A stretch of 64,000 nt of DNA from Lachnospiraceae bacterium (GTDB lineage Bacteria > Bacillota > Clostridia > Lachnospirales > Lachnospiraceae). This document shows, one piece after another, positions 24,385-32,912 of this stretch. The translations under genes and the position numbers were made by a program. How positions within the stretch are numbered: position 1 is the first letter of the stretch; each line of letters opens with the position of its first letter. The notes below the pieces were generated by a model, which saw only the letters and a program-made list of their open reading frames with translations, searched no databases and had not been told where the DNA came from. The DNA is taken from the NCBI GenBank assembly GCA_017620255.1, contig JAFZQU010000028.1, forward strand, positions 1 through 64,000, written 5' to 3'.

Positions 24385-25311
24385 ATGCCGATCAAAGTAC
24401 AGGGCGAACTGCCCGCAAAGGAAATTCTGGAAAATGAAAATATATTCGTGATGGATGAGACCAGGGCGCTGCATCAGGACATCCGTCCGCTGAAGGTGCT
24501 GATCTTAAACAACATGCCGGTCAAACAGGATACGGAGTTGCAGATCTTAAGAGCGATGTCCAATACACCGCTGCAGATCGACGTGACTTTTATGCATGCT
24601 AAAAGTCATGTATCGCTGAATACCAGTGTCAATCACCTGAACAAGTTTTATGTGACGCTGGATGACATCCGCCATGAGAAGTTCGACGGAATGATCATCA
24701 CGGGGGCGCCTGTGGAAAGCCTGCCGTTTGAAGAGGTGGATTACTGGGACGAGATCTGTGAGATCATGGACTGGGCAGAACGCCATGTGACTTCCGTTAT
24801 GCATATCTGCTGGGCCGCACAGGCCGGGTTTTATCATTATTACGGGATAGACAAGATCTCTCTGCCAAAGAAACTGTTCGGGATCTACGAGCACAGGGTT
24901 TCCAACAGGAAGATCCCGCTTGTGCGCGGCTTTGACGATCTGTTTCTGGCGCCGCATTCCAGACACACGGCAACGCCTTCGGATGCGATCCATGCCTGCA
25001 AGGATCTGACGGTCCTGGCGGAATCCGAGGAAGCAGGAGTCTTTCTTGCGATCGCGGAAGAAGGGAAGAAGATCTTTGTGACCGGGCATCCGGAGTATGA
25101 CAGATATACGCTTCGGAACGAATACGAAAGAGATCTGGGGAAGGGGCTTGAGATCCTACCGCCGTTTAACTATTTCCCCGGTGACGATGTGCGTGAGCGG
25201 CCGCTTCTGCAGTGGAGGAGCCACAGTGACAATCTCTACTGTAACTGGCTGAATTATTACGTATATCAGATCACGCCTTATGACGTGGATGATATCGGTG
25301 AAAAGGAATAA
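24385..25311 (+). CDS. metA: homoserine O-acyltransferase MetA (probable acetyl-CoA type)
   Basis: This 308-residue protein is MetA, the first committed enzyme of methionine synthesis. The nucleophile Cys142 sits in HICWAAQAG, and the conserved His and Glu of the triad lie in the FVTGHPEYDR region near residue 235. Residue 111 is Glu (TGAPVESLP); work on the Bacillus cereus enzyme showed that Glu here favours acetyl-CoA and Gly favours succinyl-CoA, so O-acetylhomoserine is the likely product. The segment LNNMPVKQDTELQILRAMSN differs from the usual LNLMPxKxxTExQLLRLLGN. ATG 24385 follows ATAGGAGAG. No S-box or T-box fits in the 9-base gap after ligA. Confidence 0.94.
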   Translation: MPIKVQGELPAKEILENENIFVMDETRALHQDIRPLKVLILNNMPVKQDTELQILRAMSNTPLQIDVTFMHAKSHVSLNTSVNHLNKFYVTLDDIRHEKFDGMIITGAPVESLPFEEVDYWDEICEIMDWAERHVTSVMHICWAAQAGFYHYYGIDKISLPKKLFGIYEHRVSNRKIPLVRGFDDLFLAPHSRHTATPSDAIHACKDLTVLAESEEAGVFLAIAEEGKKIFVTGHPEYDRYTLRNEYERDLGKGLEILPPFNYFPGDDVRERPLLQWRSHSDNLYCNWLNYYVYQITPYDVDDIGEKE

Positions 25312-25316
25312 ACGAG

Positions 25317-26414
25317 ATGAAATATATCCTGCAGATCCATGCCGGCGCCTGGCATGAGAGTCAATACAGGGCAGGACAGATCATCGACAGGCTGCGTGAG
25401 ATCTTAACGTTCCTGCCGGTTGAGAAGGTCCTGACCGGCTGGACACTGGATCCGATGCTCTATGATGAGATCGGATCTTTTCTTCATGCGCAGGGGATCG
25501 AACTGTTCCTCTGGCTGCCTGTCTTTTCGGAAACAGATCTGCTTTTACCTGTGGAACCCGCGAAAGATATCTTCGGGAAGGAGATCGGAACGCCAAAGAT
25601 CAATGACGGTGCCGCATTTACCTTCTGCTGTCCCTCTTCCGTTAAAAATCTCGACCAGACAAAACAGATCTATGAGACCTACTTTGCAGCCTGCCCGTTT
25701 GACGGTGTCTTCCTTGACAGGATCCGGACACAGTCGTTTGTGTCAGGCATACGCGGTGTGCTCAGTTGCGGCTGTAAGACCTGCAGTGACCTGTATGAGA
25801 GAAGAGGCGTTTCACTAAAGGAAACCGCTAAGCATTATACCGGGGCGGGTGATCGTTTCTTTGATGTATCCGCTGATTTTCCGAACGACGGATACGCATT
25901 CACCGATCCTTATGCAGCTGCTTTTTTTCAAGCGAAGGCATCAGTGATCTCGGAATCTGTCCGCTCCCTGTGCACTTACTTTCACGAAAAAGGACTCGGC
26001 GTAGGGCTTGACCTGTTTGCCCCGTTCCTTGCATCCTTTGTCGGACAGGATTACCGGGAACTCGGGCATCAGGCCGATTTCATAAAGCCGATGCTATACA
26101 GAAGGACTGATGCACCGGCAGGTCTCGGATACGAATACCGGCAGTTACGAAAGAGCATAAAAACAGCAGAAGGTTACAGGGAGATCGACATGGATGACAC
26201 ATTTTTGTGCTCCCAGCTGACGGCGATCGCCGACCTTCCATGTAAAAAGTACCCGGGCATTGAAGTTAACAGGGATGAATATACGGTAAAAACAGACAGT
26301 TCCTATATCCGGGATTCGCTGGCGCTTTTCCGGGACCATGGGATGGACGGTGCGGTTCTTTCCTGGGATGTTATGCGTGCGCCTGACGAACATTTAAAAT
26401 TCACCAATATTTAG
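25317..26414 (+). CDS. unrecognised TIM-barrel-like protein downstream of metA
   Basis: I do not recognise this 365-residue protein with certainty. It has no signal peptide. The alternation of beta strands and helices, the start MKYILQIHAGAWHESQY, the segment CPFDGVFLDRIR near residues 125-137 and the C-terminal SLALFRDHGMDGAVLSWDVM resemble glycoside-hydrolase-like TIM barrels. A cysteine-rich motif CGCKTC near residue 150 may bind metal. It starts 5 bases after metA, so co-expression with methionine synthesis is likely. A role as a glycosidase-like enzyme in the cytoplasm is only a guess. Confidence 0.8.
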   Translation: MKYILQIHAGAWHESQYRAGQIIDRLREILTFLPVEKVLTGWTLDPMLYDEIGSFLHAQGIELFLWLPVFSETDLLLPVEPAKDIFGKEIGTPKINDGAAFTFCCPSSVKNLDQTKQIYETYFAACPFDGVFLDRIRTQSFVSGIRGVLSCGCKTCSDLYERRGVSLKETAKHYTGAGDRFFDVSADFPNDGYAFTDPYAAAFFQAKASVISESVRSLCTYFHEKGLGVGLDLFAPFLASFVGQDYRELGHQADFIKPMLYRRTDAPAGLGYEYRQLRKSIKTAEGYREIDMDDTFLCSQLTAIADLPCKKYPGIEVNRDEYTVKTDSSYIRDSLALFRDHGMDGAVLSWDVMRAPDEHLKFTNI

Positions 26415-26427
26415 AGAAAATTCACAA

Positions 26428-26454
26428 AAAAAGGAATGCACCTGCATCCTTTTT
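26428..26454 (+). terminator. terminator after the metA operon
   Basis: AAAAAGGA (26428-26435) pairs with TCCTTTTT (26447-26454) and TGC pairs with GCA inside, with one bulged A. The A/T flanks could allow function in both directions. Confidence 0.75.
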
Positions 26455-26508
26455 CTGATAGAATGTACTATACAAGGCTTAAATATTTTACTTAAAGGAG
26501 GATATGGT

Positions 26509-26883
26509 ATGGAATTGAAGTTTTATCGCTGTAAGCATTGCGGACAGATCGTTGCCGTTGTGAAAGCAACCGGCGTGCCTATCATCTGTTGCGGCGCACC
26601 GATGGAAGAGATCGTGCCCGGAACAACAGATGCGGCTGTTGAAAAACATGTTCCCGTTTACAGTGTTGATGGAAACAAGGTAACGGTCACTGTAGGAGAA
26701 GTGGAGCATCCGATGCTGGAAGAGCATTTCATTGAATGGATCGCTCTGAAGACAAGTTCCGGCAACCAGAGAAAAGCTCTGAAACCGGGAGATGCGCCCA
26801 AGGCAGTCTTTGCCATCTGTGAAGGAGATACTGTGGAAGCAGTCTATGCATACTGCAATCTGCACAGCCTCTGGAAAGCATAA
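26509..26883 (+). CDS. desulfoferrodoxin (superoxide reductase)
   Basis: This 124-residue protein reduces superoxide to hydrogen peroxide without forming oxygen, an anaerobe's defence. The N-terminal desulforedoxin centre uses Cys8, Cys11, Cys27 and Cys28. The catalytic iron centre uses His47, His67, His73, Cys116 and His119, and the conserved Lys46 precedes His47 in the EKH motif. It is a two-centre, class I enzyme. ATG 26509 follows AAAGGAGG. It lies 24 bases before rubrerythrin, which removes the peroxide made, so the pair forms a two-step detoxification unit. Confidence 0.96.
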   Translation: MELKFYRCKHCGQIVAVVKATGVPIICCGAPMEEIVPGTTDAAVEKHVPVYSVDGNKVTVTVGEVEHPMLEEHFIEWIALKTSSGNQRKALKPGDAPKAVFAICEGDTVEAVYAYCNLHSLWKA

Positions 26884-26907
26884 TTCAAAAGAAAAGGAGA
26901 GAAAAGA

Positions 26908-27570
26908 ATGAAGACTTATAAGTGTCTGGTTTGCGGAGAAGTATTTACGGTTGAGGACGGTGTGGAGCCGGTTTGTCCTCTTTGCGGTGTGAGCGGCGAC
27001 AAATTGGAACTGGTGGAAAGTACAGGTTCCGGATCCAATCCGTATGCGGGAACGCAGACGGAGAAGAATCTGCAGGCAGCCTTTGCCGGTGAATCCCAGG
27101 CCAGAAACAAGTATACATACTTTGCTTCCAAGGCAAAGAAGGAAGGTTTTGAGCAGATCGCAGCCCTGTTCCTGCAGACGGCTGACAATGAAAAGGAACA
27201 TGCAAAACTGTGGTTCAAGGAACTGAACGGCATCGGAACAACAGCAGAAAATCTCGGCGCTGCAGCTGACGGTGAGAATTACGAATGGACAGATATGTAT
27301 GAAGGCTTTGCCAAGACAGCAGAGGCAGAAGGCTTCAAGGAGCTTGCCGAGAAGTTCAGGGGCGTTGCAGCCATCGAGAAGAAGCATGAGGAACGTTACC
27401 GTGCCCTGCTTAAGAATGTAGAGGCACAGGAAGTCTTCAAGAAGAGCGAAGTGAAGGTATGGGAATGCCGCAACTGCGGTCATATCGTGGTTGGCACGAA
27501 TGCTCCGGAAGTATGCCCTGTCTGTGCACATCCGCAGAGTTATTTTGAGGTTCACGCCGAGAATTACTAG
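26908..27570 (+). CDS. rubrerythrin with rubredoxin-like domains at both ends
   Basis: This 220-residue protein has a ferritin-like diiron domain (about residues 45-180) with carboxylate motifs [29 protein letters not shown] and IEKKHEERY. It is flanked by two CX2C...CX2C rubredoxin-like units: an N-terminal one beginning YKCLVCG and a C-terminal one beginning WECRNCGH and ending [11 protein letters not shown]. Classical rubrerythrin has only the C-terminal unit and reverse rubrerythrin only the N-terminal one, so this combines both. It should act as an NAD(P)H-linked peroxidase. AAAAGGAGAG precedes ATG 26908. Confidence 0.95.
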   Translation: MKTYKCLVCGEVFTVEDGVEPVCPLCGVSGDKLELVESTGSGSNPYAGTQTEKNLQAAFAGESQARNKYTYFASKAKKEGFEQIAALFLQTADNEKEHAKLWFKELNGIGTTAENLGAAADGENYEWTDMYEGFAKTAEAEGFKELAEKFRGVAAIEKKHEERYRALLKNVEAQEVFKKSEVKVWECRNCGHIVVGTNAPEVCPVCAHPQSYFEVHAENY

Positions 27571-27576
27571 GATTTA

Positions 27577-27605
27577 TTGCAAGCGCTTTTAGAATGTGTT
27601 ATTCT
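27577..27605 (+). promoter_or_regulatory. promoter of the vanY-type gene with a LacI/CcpA-like half operator
   Basis: TTGCAA (27577-27582) and TATTCT (27600-27605) are 17 bases apart. The palindrome AAGCGCTT (27581-27588), the core of many LacI-family operators, overlaps the -35, but the outer bases do not complete a good cre site. Confidence 0.5.
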
Positions 27606-27646
27606 TATTCAGCACTTTTATGGATTGTTTGGGTTGAGTAGTGAAT

Positions 27647-28495
27647 ATGCGGAAGAAAGCGATATTCAAAAATGTAGTGATCACTTTGGAAGTGCTGCTT
27701 TGTATGGCAGCACTTCTTTTGCTACCGTTTAAACAGTCCGTATCGGGTATGAGTGTGCCGCCTGAGGCCGAGATCTCAGATATCCGGGAAGAGGAAGGTG
27801 TAAAGGAGGCCTTATCCTCTGATCAGGCATTAACAGAAACAGAAGAGATAAAAACGGAGACGGACATATCGGAAACGGAAGAGAACGCACCGGCGTTCTG
27901 GGAGGAGCAGGAAGTTAAATGGCTTGAAAATGACTGGAGGCTGCTCTTAGTCGATCAGGAGCATCCGATAGCGGAAGACTATTCCCCCACGTTCAAAAGC
28001 GTCAGGGGAAAGCAGGTAGATGAGCGGATCGCAGACGATCTCTCCGCGATGATCAAAGATGCAAAAGAGGACGGAATGAACTTAATGATCGTCAGTGCTT
28101 ACCGGAGTTATGACAGGCAGTCATCCCTGTTTTCAAGAAAATGCAGAAAATACAGACGGGAAGGACTTGACGAGGAAGAAGCATATGAAAAAGCTTCCCA
28201 TACAGTGGCCGCACCCGGTTGCAGTGAGCATCAGCTGGGGCTTGCCGTGGATATCGTATCTTCTTCGCACACAGCCCTGACGGAGACGTTCGCACTGACG
28301 GAAGAAGGAGAATGGCTGGAACAAAACTGCGCGCGCTACGGGTTTATCCTGCGTTATCCCAAAGGAAAGGAAGATGTGACCGGCATTATCTTTGAACCCT
28401 GGCATTTCCGTTATGTCGGCAGGGACTATGCAGAGCAGATCATGCAGCAGGAGATCACGCTGGAAGAATATCTCGCACAAAAAGGGGTTTACTGA
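27647..28495 (+). CDS. VanY-type D,D-carboxypeptidase (M15B)
   Basis: This 282-residue protein has a membrane anchor at about residues 10-28, an acidic Glu/Thr-rich linker to about residue 85, and a zinc peptidase M15B domain. The domain shows SAYRSYDRQ, the zinc ligands in SEHQLGLAVDI (His and Asp) and the C-terminal EPWHFRYVG with the catalytic Glu and third ligand His. It removes the terminal D-Ala from peptidoglycan stem peptides outside the membrane. No vanA/vanB-type resistance gene is nearby, so a housekeeping role is likely. ATG 27647 was chosen over GTG 27641; neither has a clear binding site. Its stop overlaps the tgt start by one base. Confidence 0.9.
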   Translation: MRKKAIFKNVVITLEVLLCMAALLLLPFKQSVSGMSVPPEAEISDIREEEGVKEALSSDQALTETEEIKTETDISETEENAPAFWEEQEVKWLENDWRLLLVDQEHPIAEDYSPTFKSVRGKQVDERIADDLSAMIKDAKEDGMNLMIVSAYRSYDRQSSLFSRKCRKYRREGLDEEEAYEKASHTVAAPGCSEHQLGLAVDIVSSSHTALTETFALTEEGEWLEQNCARYGFILRYPKGKEDVTGIIFEPWHFRYVGRDYAEQIMQQEITLEEYLAQKGVY

Positions 28496-29628
28496 TGTAT
28501 CAGATCAAGGCTACCGAAGGAATGGCAAAAAGAGCCTGTTTCGAAACGCCGCACGGCGTGATCGAAACACCCGTGTTCATGAATGTCGGCACCGTTGCAG
28601 CGATCAAAGGGGCGGTTTCCACACTGGACCTTAAGGAGATCGGCTGTCAGGTGGAATTATCCAATACCTATCATCTGCACGTCAGACCGGGAGATACCGT
28701 TATAAAGTCACTTGGCGGCCTGCACCGTTTCATGGTGTGGGACAGACCGATCTTAACGGATTCCGGTGGGTTTCAGGTTTTTTCCTTAAGTTCCCTTCGA
28801 AAGATAAAGGAAGAAGGCGTTCATTTCCAGTCACATGTGGATGGCAGAAAGATCTTCATGGGACCGGAAGAAAGCATGCAGATCCAGTCAAATCTGGCTT
28901 CCACGATCGCGATGGCTTTCGATGAATGTCCGAGTTCGAAAGCAGACCGTTCCTATGTGCAAAACAGCGTGGACAGGACCACCAGATGGCTGAAACGCTG
29001 TAAGGCGGAAATGGACAGACTGAACGCACTGCCGGATACGATCAACAAAGAACAGATGCTCTTTGGGATCAATCAGGGTGCCGTGTACGATGATATCCGG
29101 ATCGAGCACGCCAAAGCGATCACGGAACTGGATCTTGACGGATATGCGATCGGCGGACTGGCCGTCGGAGAAACACATGCGGAGATGTACCGTGTTTTGG
29201 AATCGGTCGTTCCGTATCTGCCGAAGGAGAAACCGACCTATCTGATGGGCGTGGGAACGCCTGCCAATATTCTGGAAGGCGTGGAGCGCGGTGTCGATTT
29301 CTTTGACTGCGTCTATCCGACCAGAAACGGGAGACATGCGCATCTGTATACCGCGCACGGGAAGATCAATCTTTTCAATGCGAAATATGAGCAGGATATG
29401 CGTCCGATCGAGGAGGGGTGCAACTGTCCGACCTGCAGGACCTATTCGAGAGCGTATATCAGGCATCTTCTGAAAGCGAAGGAAATGCTCGGTATGCGGC
29501 TATGCGTACTGCACAACCTGTATTTTTACAACAGGATGATGGAAGAGATCAGAGGCGCGATCGAAGAACACAGATTCGCCGCCTATAAGGCAGAAAAACT
29601 GTATCAAATGGAACAGGGAGCGGATTGA
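28495..29628 (+). CDS. tgt: queuine tRNA-ribosyltransferase
   Basis: This 377-residue protein exchanges guanine 34 for preQ1 in tRNAs with GUN anticodons. The catalytic Asp lies in LTDSGGFQVFSL near residue 89 and the second in VDFFDCVYPTRNGRHA near residue 263. The zinc site is formed by CNCPTC near residue 300 with a later His. Full length for the family. Its ATG at 28495 shares one base with the preceding stop. queA is not in the window. yajC follows with its own promoter, a classical tgt-yajC order. Confidence 0.97.
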   Translation: MYQIKATEGMAKRACFETPHGVIETPVFMNVGTVAAIKGAVSTLDLKEIGCQVELSNTYHLHVRPGDTVIKSLGGLHRFMVWDRPILTDSGGFQVFSLSSLRKIKEEGVHFQSHVDGRKIFMGPEESMQIQSNLASTIAMAFDECPSSKADRSYVQNSVDRTTRWLKRCKAEMDRLNALPDTINKEQMLFGINQGAVYDDIRIEHAKAITELDLDGYAIGGLAVGETHAEMYRVLESVVPYLPKEKPTYLMGVGTPANILEGVERGVDFFDCVYPTRNGRHAHLYTAHGKINLFNAKYEQDMRPIEEGCNCPTCRTYSRAYIRHLLKAKEMLGMRLCVLHNLYFYNRMMEEIRGAIEEHRFAAYKAEKLYQMEQGAD

Positions 29629-29646
29629 TCCCGCATTCAAAAACAC

Positions 29647-29675
29647 TTGATGATCGTCCGTTTTTTGTGTATGAT
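29647..29675 (+). promoter_or_regulatory. promoter of yajC
   Basis: TTGATG (29647-29652) and TATGAT (29670-29675) with a 17-base spacer in the gap between tgt and yajC. Confidence 0.7.
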
Positions 29676-29721
29676 GTTTGATATGAGTTTTATTAGGAAT
29701 GTCAGGAGCAGGAGGTAGATT

Positions 29722-30039
29722 ATGAAATTATTAATGGCTGCCGGTACGGAAGGAAGTATGTCCAGTTACATCATGCTGATCGCGTGGGTAGTGATCATCG
29801 GCGTATTTTTATATTTTACGATGATCAAACCGCAGAAGAAAGAGCAGAACAGGATCAAGACCATGCTGGCTGAACTGGAAGCAGGTGACAGCGTACTCAC
29901 ATCGAGCGGATTTTACGGTGTCGTGATCGATGTGGATGAAGATACGGTCATTGTGGAATTCGGTAACAACAAGAACTGCAGGATCCCGATGCAGAAAACG
30001 GCGATCACGCAGATCGAGAAGCCGGGTGCAGAATCATAA
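29722..30039 (+). CDS. yajC: preprotein translocase subunit YajC
   Basis: This 105-residue protein has one membrane segment (about residues 16-34) followed by the family motif MIKPQKKEQNR and a cytoplasmic domain with VLTSSGFYGVV. YajC associates with SecDF and SecYEG in protein export. secD and secF are not downstream; a strong terminator follows instead. AGGAGGTAGATT precedes ATG 29722. Confidence 0.94.
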   Translation: MKLLMAAGTEGSMSSYIMLIAWVVIIGVFLYFTMIKPQKKEQNRIKTMLAELEAGDSVLTSSGFYGVVIDVDEDTVIVEFGNNKNCRIPMQKTAITQIEKPGAES

Positions 30040-30054
30040 AGAACGAGCGACTGA

Positions 30055-30085
30055 AAAAAGATGCTCCGCATGGGAGCATCTTTTT
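30055..30085 (+). terminator. terminator between yajC and leuB
   Basis: AAAAAGATGCTCC and GGAGCATCTTTTT form a 13-bp stem with loop GCATG. The A and T flanks make it potentially bidirectional. Confidence 0.93.
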
Positions 30086-30132
30086 AGCGTGAAACAGACA
30101 GCCCCATCAGTTTGAGAAAAGGAGAGTGTAAG

Positions 30133-31215
30133 ATGAACTATCAGATCGCATGTATTCCCGGTGACGGGATCGGCCCTGAGATCGTCAGGGAAGCAAGGAA
30201 AACACTGGATGCCGTAGCTGCCAGATTCGGCCATACGTTTACCTATACGGAACTGCTGCTTGGCGGCGCTGCCATTGACCGGGTAGGCGTACCCCTGCCG
30301 GATGAAACAGTCAGTGGAGCAAAAAGCGCGGATGCGGTTCTGATGGGCTCGATCGGCGGTAATACATCGACATCTCCCTGGTATCAGCTGCCGCCGCAGC
30401 TTCGGCCGGAGGCCGGACTGCTCGGTATCAGAAAAGCACTGGGACTTTTTGCAAACTTAAGGCCGGCATTTTTATACAAAGAACTTGCCGGAGCCTGCCC
30501 GCTGAAAGACAATCTGATCGAAGGCGGCTTTGATATCCTGATCATGCGCGAACTGACGGGCGGTCTCTATTTCGGAGAACGGAACACCGTAACGGAAAAC
30601 GGGATCCGTAAGGCTACCGATACGCTGGTATATGATGAGAACGAGATCAGACGCATCGCCATCAAGGGCTTCGAGATCGCGCGCAAGCGCCGTAAAAAAG
30701 TCACAAGTGTGGACAAGGCGAATGTCCTTGATTCTTCCAGACTCTGGAGAGCGGTTGTCAATGAAGTGGCAAAAGACTATCTGGACATCGAGCTGGATCA
30801 CATGCTCGTGGATAATGCTGCCATGCAGCTCGTACGGGATCCGAAACAGTTTGACGTGGTCCTGACGGAGAATATGTTCGGCGACATCCTTTCCGATGAG
30901 GCAAGTATGATCACGGGCTCCATCGGCATGTTGCCGAGTGCATCCCTAAATGAAACCGCTTTCGGGCTGTACGAACCCAGTCACGGTTCCGCACCCGATA
31001 TTGCGGGGATGAACAAGGCAAATCCCATTGCGACGATCCTGTCAGCTTCCATGCTGCTCAGATATTCGCTGAACCTGCAGACGGAAGCGGATGCACTGGA
31101 TCAGGCAGTGGAAAAAGTTTTGCAGGACGGATACCGCACGGGAGACATCTTCTCGGAAGGATGCCAAAAAGTCGGAACAGATGAAATGGGTACGCTGATC
31201 GCGGAAAGGATTTAA
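30133..31215 (+). CDS. leuB: 3-isopropylmalate dehydrogenase
   Basis: This 360-residue enzyme oxidatively decarboxylates 3-isopropylmalate in leucine synthesis. Typical motifs are GDGIGPEIV near residue 9, [16 protein letters not shown] near residue 95, [11 protein letters not shown] near residue 138 and SMLLRYSL near the C-terminus. ATG 30133 follows AAAGGAGAG; an upstream TTG at 30112 is not needed. No T-box or leader peptide fits between the terminator ending at 30085 and the start. ilvD follows after 3 bases; leuC and leuD are 30 kb away at 60649-62403. Confidence 0.96.
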   Translation: MNYQIACIPGDGIGPEIVREARKTLDAVAARFGHTFTYTELLLGGAAIDRVGVPLPDETVSGAKSADAVLMGSIGGNTSTSPWYQLPPQLRPEAGLLGIRKALGLFANLRPAFLYKELAGACPLKDNLIEGGFDILIMRELTGGLYFGERNTVTENGIRKATDTLVYDENEIRRIAIKGFEIARKRRKKVTSVDKANVLDSSRLWRAVVNEVAKDYLDIELDHMLVDNAAMQLVRDPKQFDVVLTENMFGDILSDEASMITGSIGMLPSASLNETAFGLYEPSHGSAPDIAGMNKANPIATILSASMLLRYSLNLQTEADALDQAVEKVLQDGYRTGDIFSEGCQKVGTDEMGTLIAERI

Positions 31216-31218
31216 AAT

Positions 31219-32886
31219 ATGAAGAGTGATGCAGTTAAATGCGGAGCGCAACAGGCACCGCACAGATCGTTATTTCATGCACTGGGATTTACAAAGGAAG
31301 AACTGGAGAGACCGCTTGTCGGTATAGTCAGTTCCTATAACGAGATCGTTCCGGGTCATATGAACCTCGACAAGATCGTGGATGCCGTCAAACAGGGTGT
31401 GGCCATGGCCGGCGGGACACCGGTCGTATTCCCTGCGATCGCCGTCTGCGACGGGATCGCCATGGGACATATCGGAATGAAATATTCCCTGGTCACAAGA
31501 GACCTGATCGCGGATTCGACGGAATGTATGGCGATCGCGCATCAGTTTGACGCCCTTGTCATGGTCCCGAACTGTGACAAAAACGTACCCGGACTTTTGA
31601 TGGCTGCGGCACGTGTCAACGTCCCGACCGTATTTGTTTCGGGCGGACCCATGCTTGCCGGACATGTGAACGGACAGAAGCGTTCGCTTTCTTCGATGTT
31701 TGAAGCGGTAGGCACACATGCCGCCGGTAAGATGACGGACGAAGAACTTGCCGAGTTTGAGACGAAAGTTTGCCCGACCTGCGGAAGCTGCTCGGGTATG
31801 TATACGGCTAACTCGATGAACTGTCTGACGGAAGCGCTTGGAATGGGACTGCAGGGTAACGGAACCATCCCCGCGGTTTATTCGGACCGTCTGCGGCTTG
31901 CAAAGCATGCGGGCATGGCAGTCATGGAACTGCTGAAAAAGAACATCCGTCCGAGAGACATCATCACGAAAGAATCGATCCTCAACGCGCTGACGATCGA
32001 TATGGCACTTGGCTGTTCCACAAACTCCATGCTGCATATCCCCGCGATCGCGCATGAGATCGGATTTGATTTTGATATATCCCTTGCCAATGAGATCAGT
32101 GAAAAGACACCGAATCTCTGCCATCTGGCACCGGCAGGACCGACTTATATGGAAGATCTGAATGAAGCAGGCGGCGTGTATGCCGTTATGAAAGAGATCG
32201 CGGATCTGGGGCTTTTAAATCTCGACTGCATGACCGTGACAGGAAAGACGATCGGTGAAAACATTGCGCATGCTGTCAATCTGAATCCCGAAGTCATCAG
32301 ACCCACAGCGAACCCTTATTCCAAGACAGGCGGACTGGCTGTCCTCAAAGGCAATCTGGCCCCGAACGGTTCAGTCGTAAAACGTTCCGCGGTCGTACCT
32401 GAAATGATGGTACATGAAGGCAGGGCGCGCGTATTTGACTGTGAGGAAGATGCGATCGATGCGATCAAAGGCGGTAAGATCGTAGAAGGTGATGTTGTGG
32501 TGATCCGCTATGAAGGACCCAAAGGCGGTCCCGGCATGCGTGAAATGCTCAATCCGACATCGGCGATCGCCGGTATGGGCCTTGGCTCGTCCGTTGCGCT
32601 GATCACGGACGGAAGATTTTCCGGTGCAAGCCGCGGCGCATCCATCGGACATGTTTCGCCGGAAGCTGCCATGGGTGGACCGATCGCTTTTGTGGAAGAA
32701 GGCGATATCATCAGCATCAATATTCCGGAATACAGACTGGAATTAAAAGTGGATGATGCGGAACTTGCAAGAAGACGCGAAAAATGGCAGCCCAGGGAAC
32801 CGAAGGTGCAGGGCGGCTATATCAGCAGATATGAAAAACTGGTCACAACGGCCGATCGCGGCGCGGTACTCAGCGTCCCTAAATGA
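31219..32886 (+). CDS. ilvD: dihydroxy-acid dehydratase
   Basis: This 555-residue Fe-S enzyme dehydrates dihydroxy acids in valine and isoleucine synthesis. Cluster ligands are expected in PNCDKNVPG near residue 120 and [15 protein letters not shown] near residue 193. The C-terminal [11 protein letters not shown] motif is intact. It is full length and lies between leuB and ilvB in one operon. A binding site GGAAAGGATT lies within the end of leuB. Confidence 0.97.
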   Translation: MKSDAVKCGAQQAPHRSLFHALGFTKEELERPLVGIVSSYNEIVPGHMNLDKIVDAVKQGVAMAGGTPVVFPAIAVCDGIAMGHIGMKYSLVTRDLIADSTECMAIAHQFDALVMVPNCDKNVPGLLMAAARVNVPTVFVSGGPMLAGHVNGQKRSLSSMFEAVGTHAAGKMTDEELAEFETKVCPTCGSCSGMYTANSMNCLTEALGMGLQGNGTIPAVYSDRLRLAKHAGMAVMELLKKNIRPRDIITKESILNALTIDMALGCSTNSMLHIPAIAHEIGFDFDISLANEISEKTPNLCHLAPAGPTYMEDLNEAGGVYAVMKEIADLGLLNLDCMTVTGKTIGENIAHAVNLNPEVIRPTANPYSKTGGLAVLKGNLAPNGSVVKRSAVVPEMMVHEGRARVFDCEEDAIDAIKGGKIVEGDVVVIRYEGPKGGPGMREMLNPTSAIAGMGLGSSVALITDGRFSGASRGASIGHVSPEAAMGGPIAFVEEGDIISINIPEYRLELKVDDAELARRREKWQPREPKVQGGYISRYEKLVTTADRGAVLSVPK

Positions 32887-32912
32887 TCCGTCGTTTTGAG
32901 GAGGAGAAAAAG

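Noticed and set aside
27647..28495. Vancomycin-resistance cassette because of the VanY-like protein
   Set aside because: No vanH, vanA/B/C ligase, vanX or VanRS two-component genes are nearby; M15B carboxypeptidases are common housekeeping wall enzymes.
30086..30132. T-box or leader peptide before leuB
   Set aside because: Only 47 bases lie between the yajC terminator and the leuB start, too few for a T-box, and no leucine-codon run is present.
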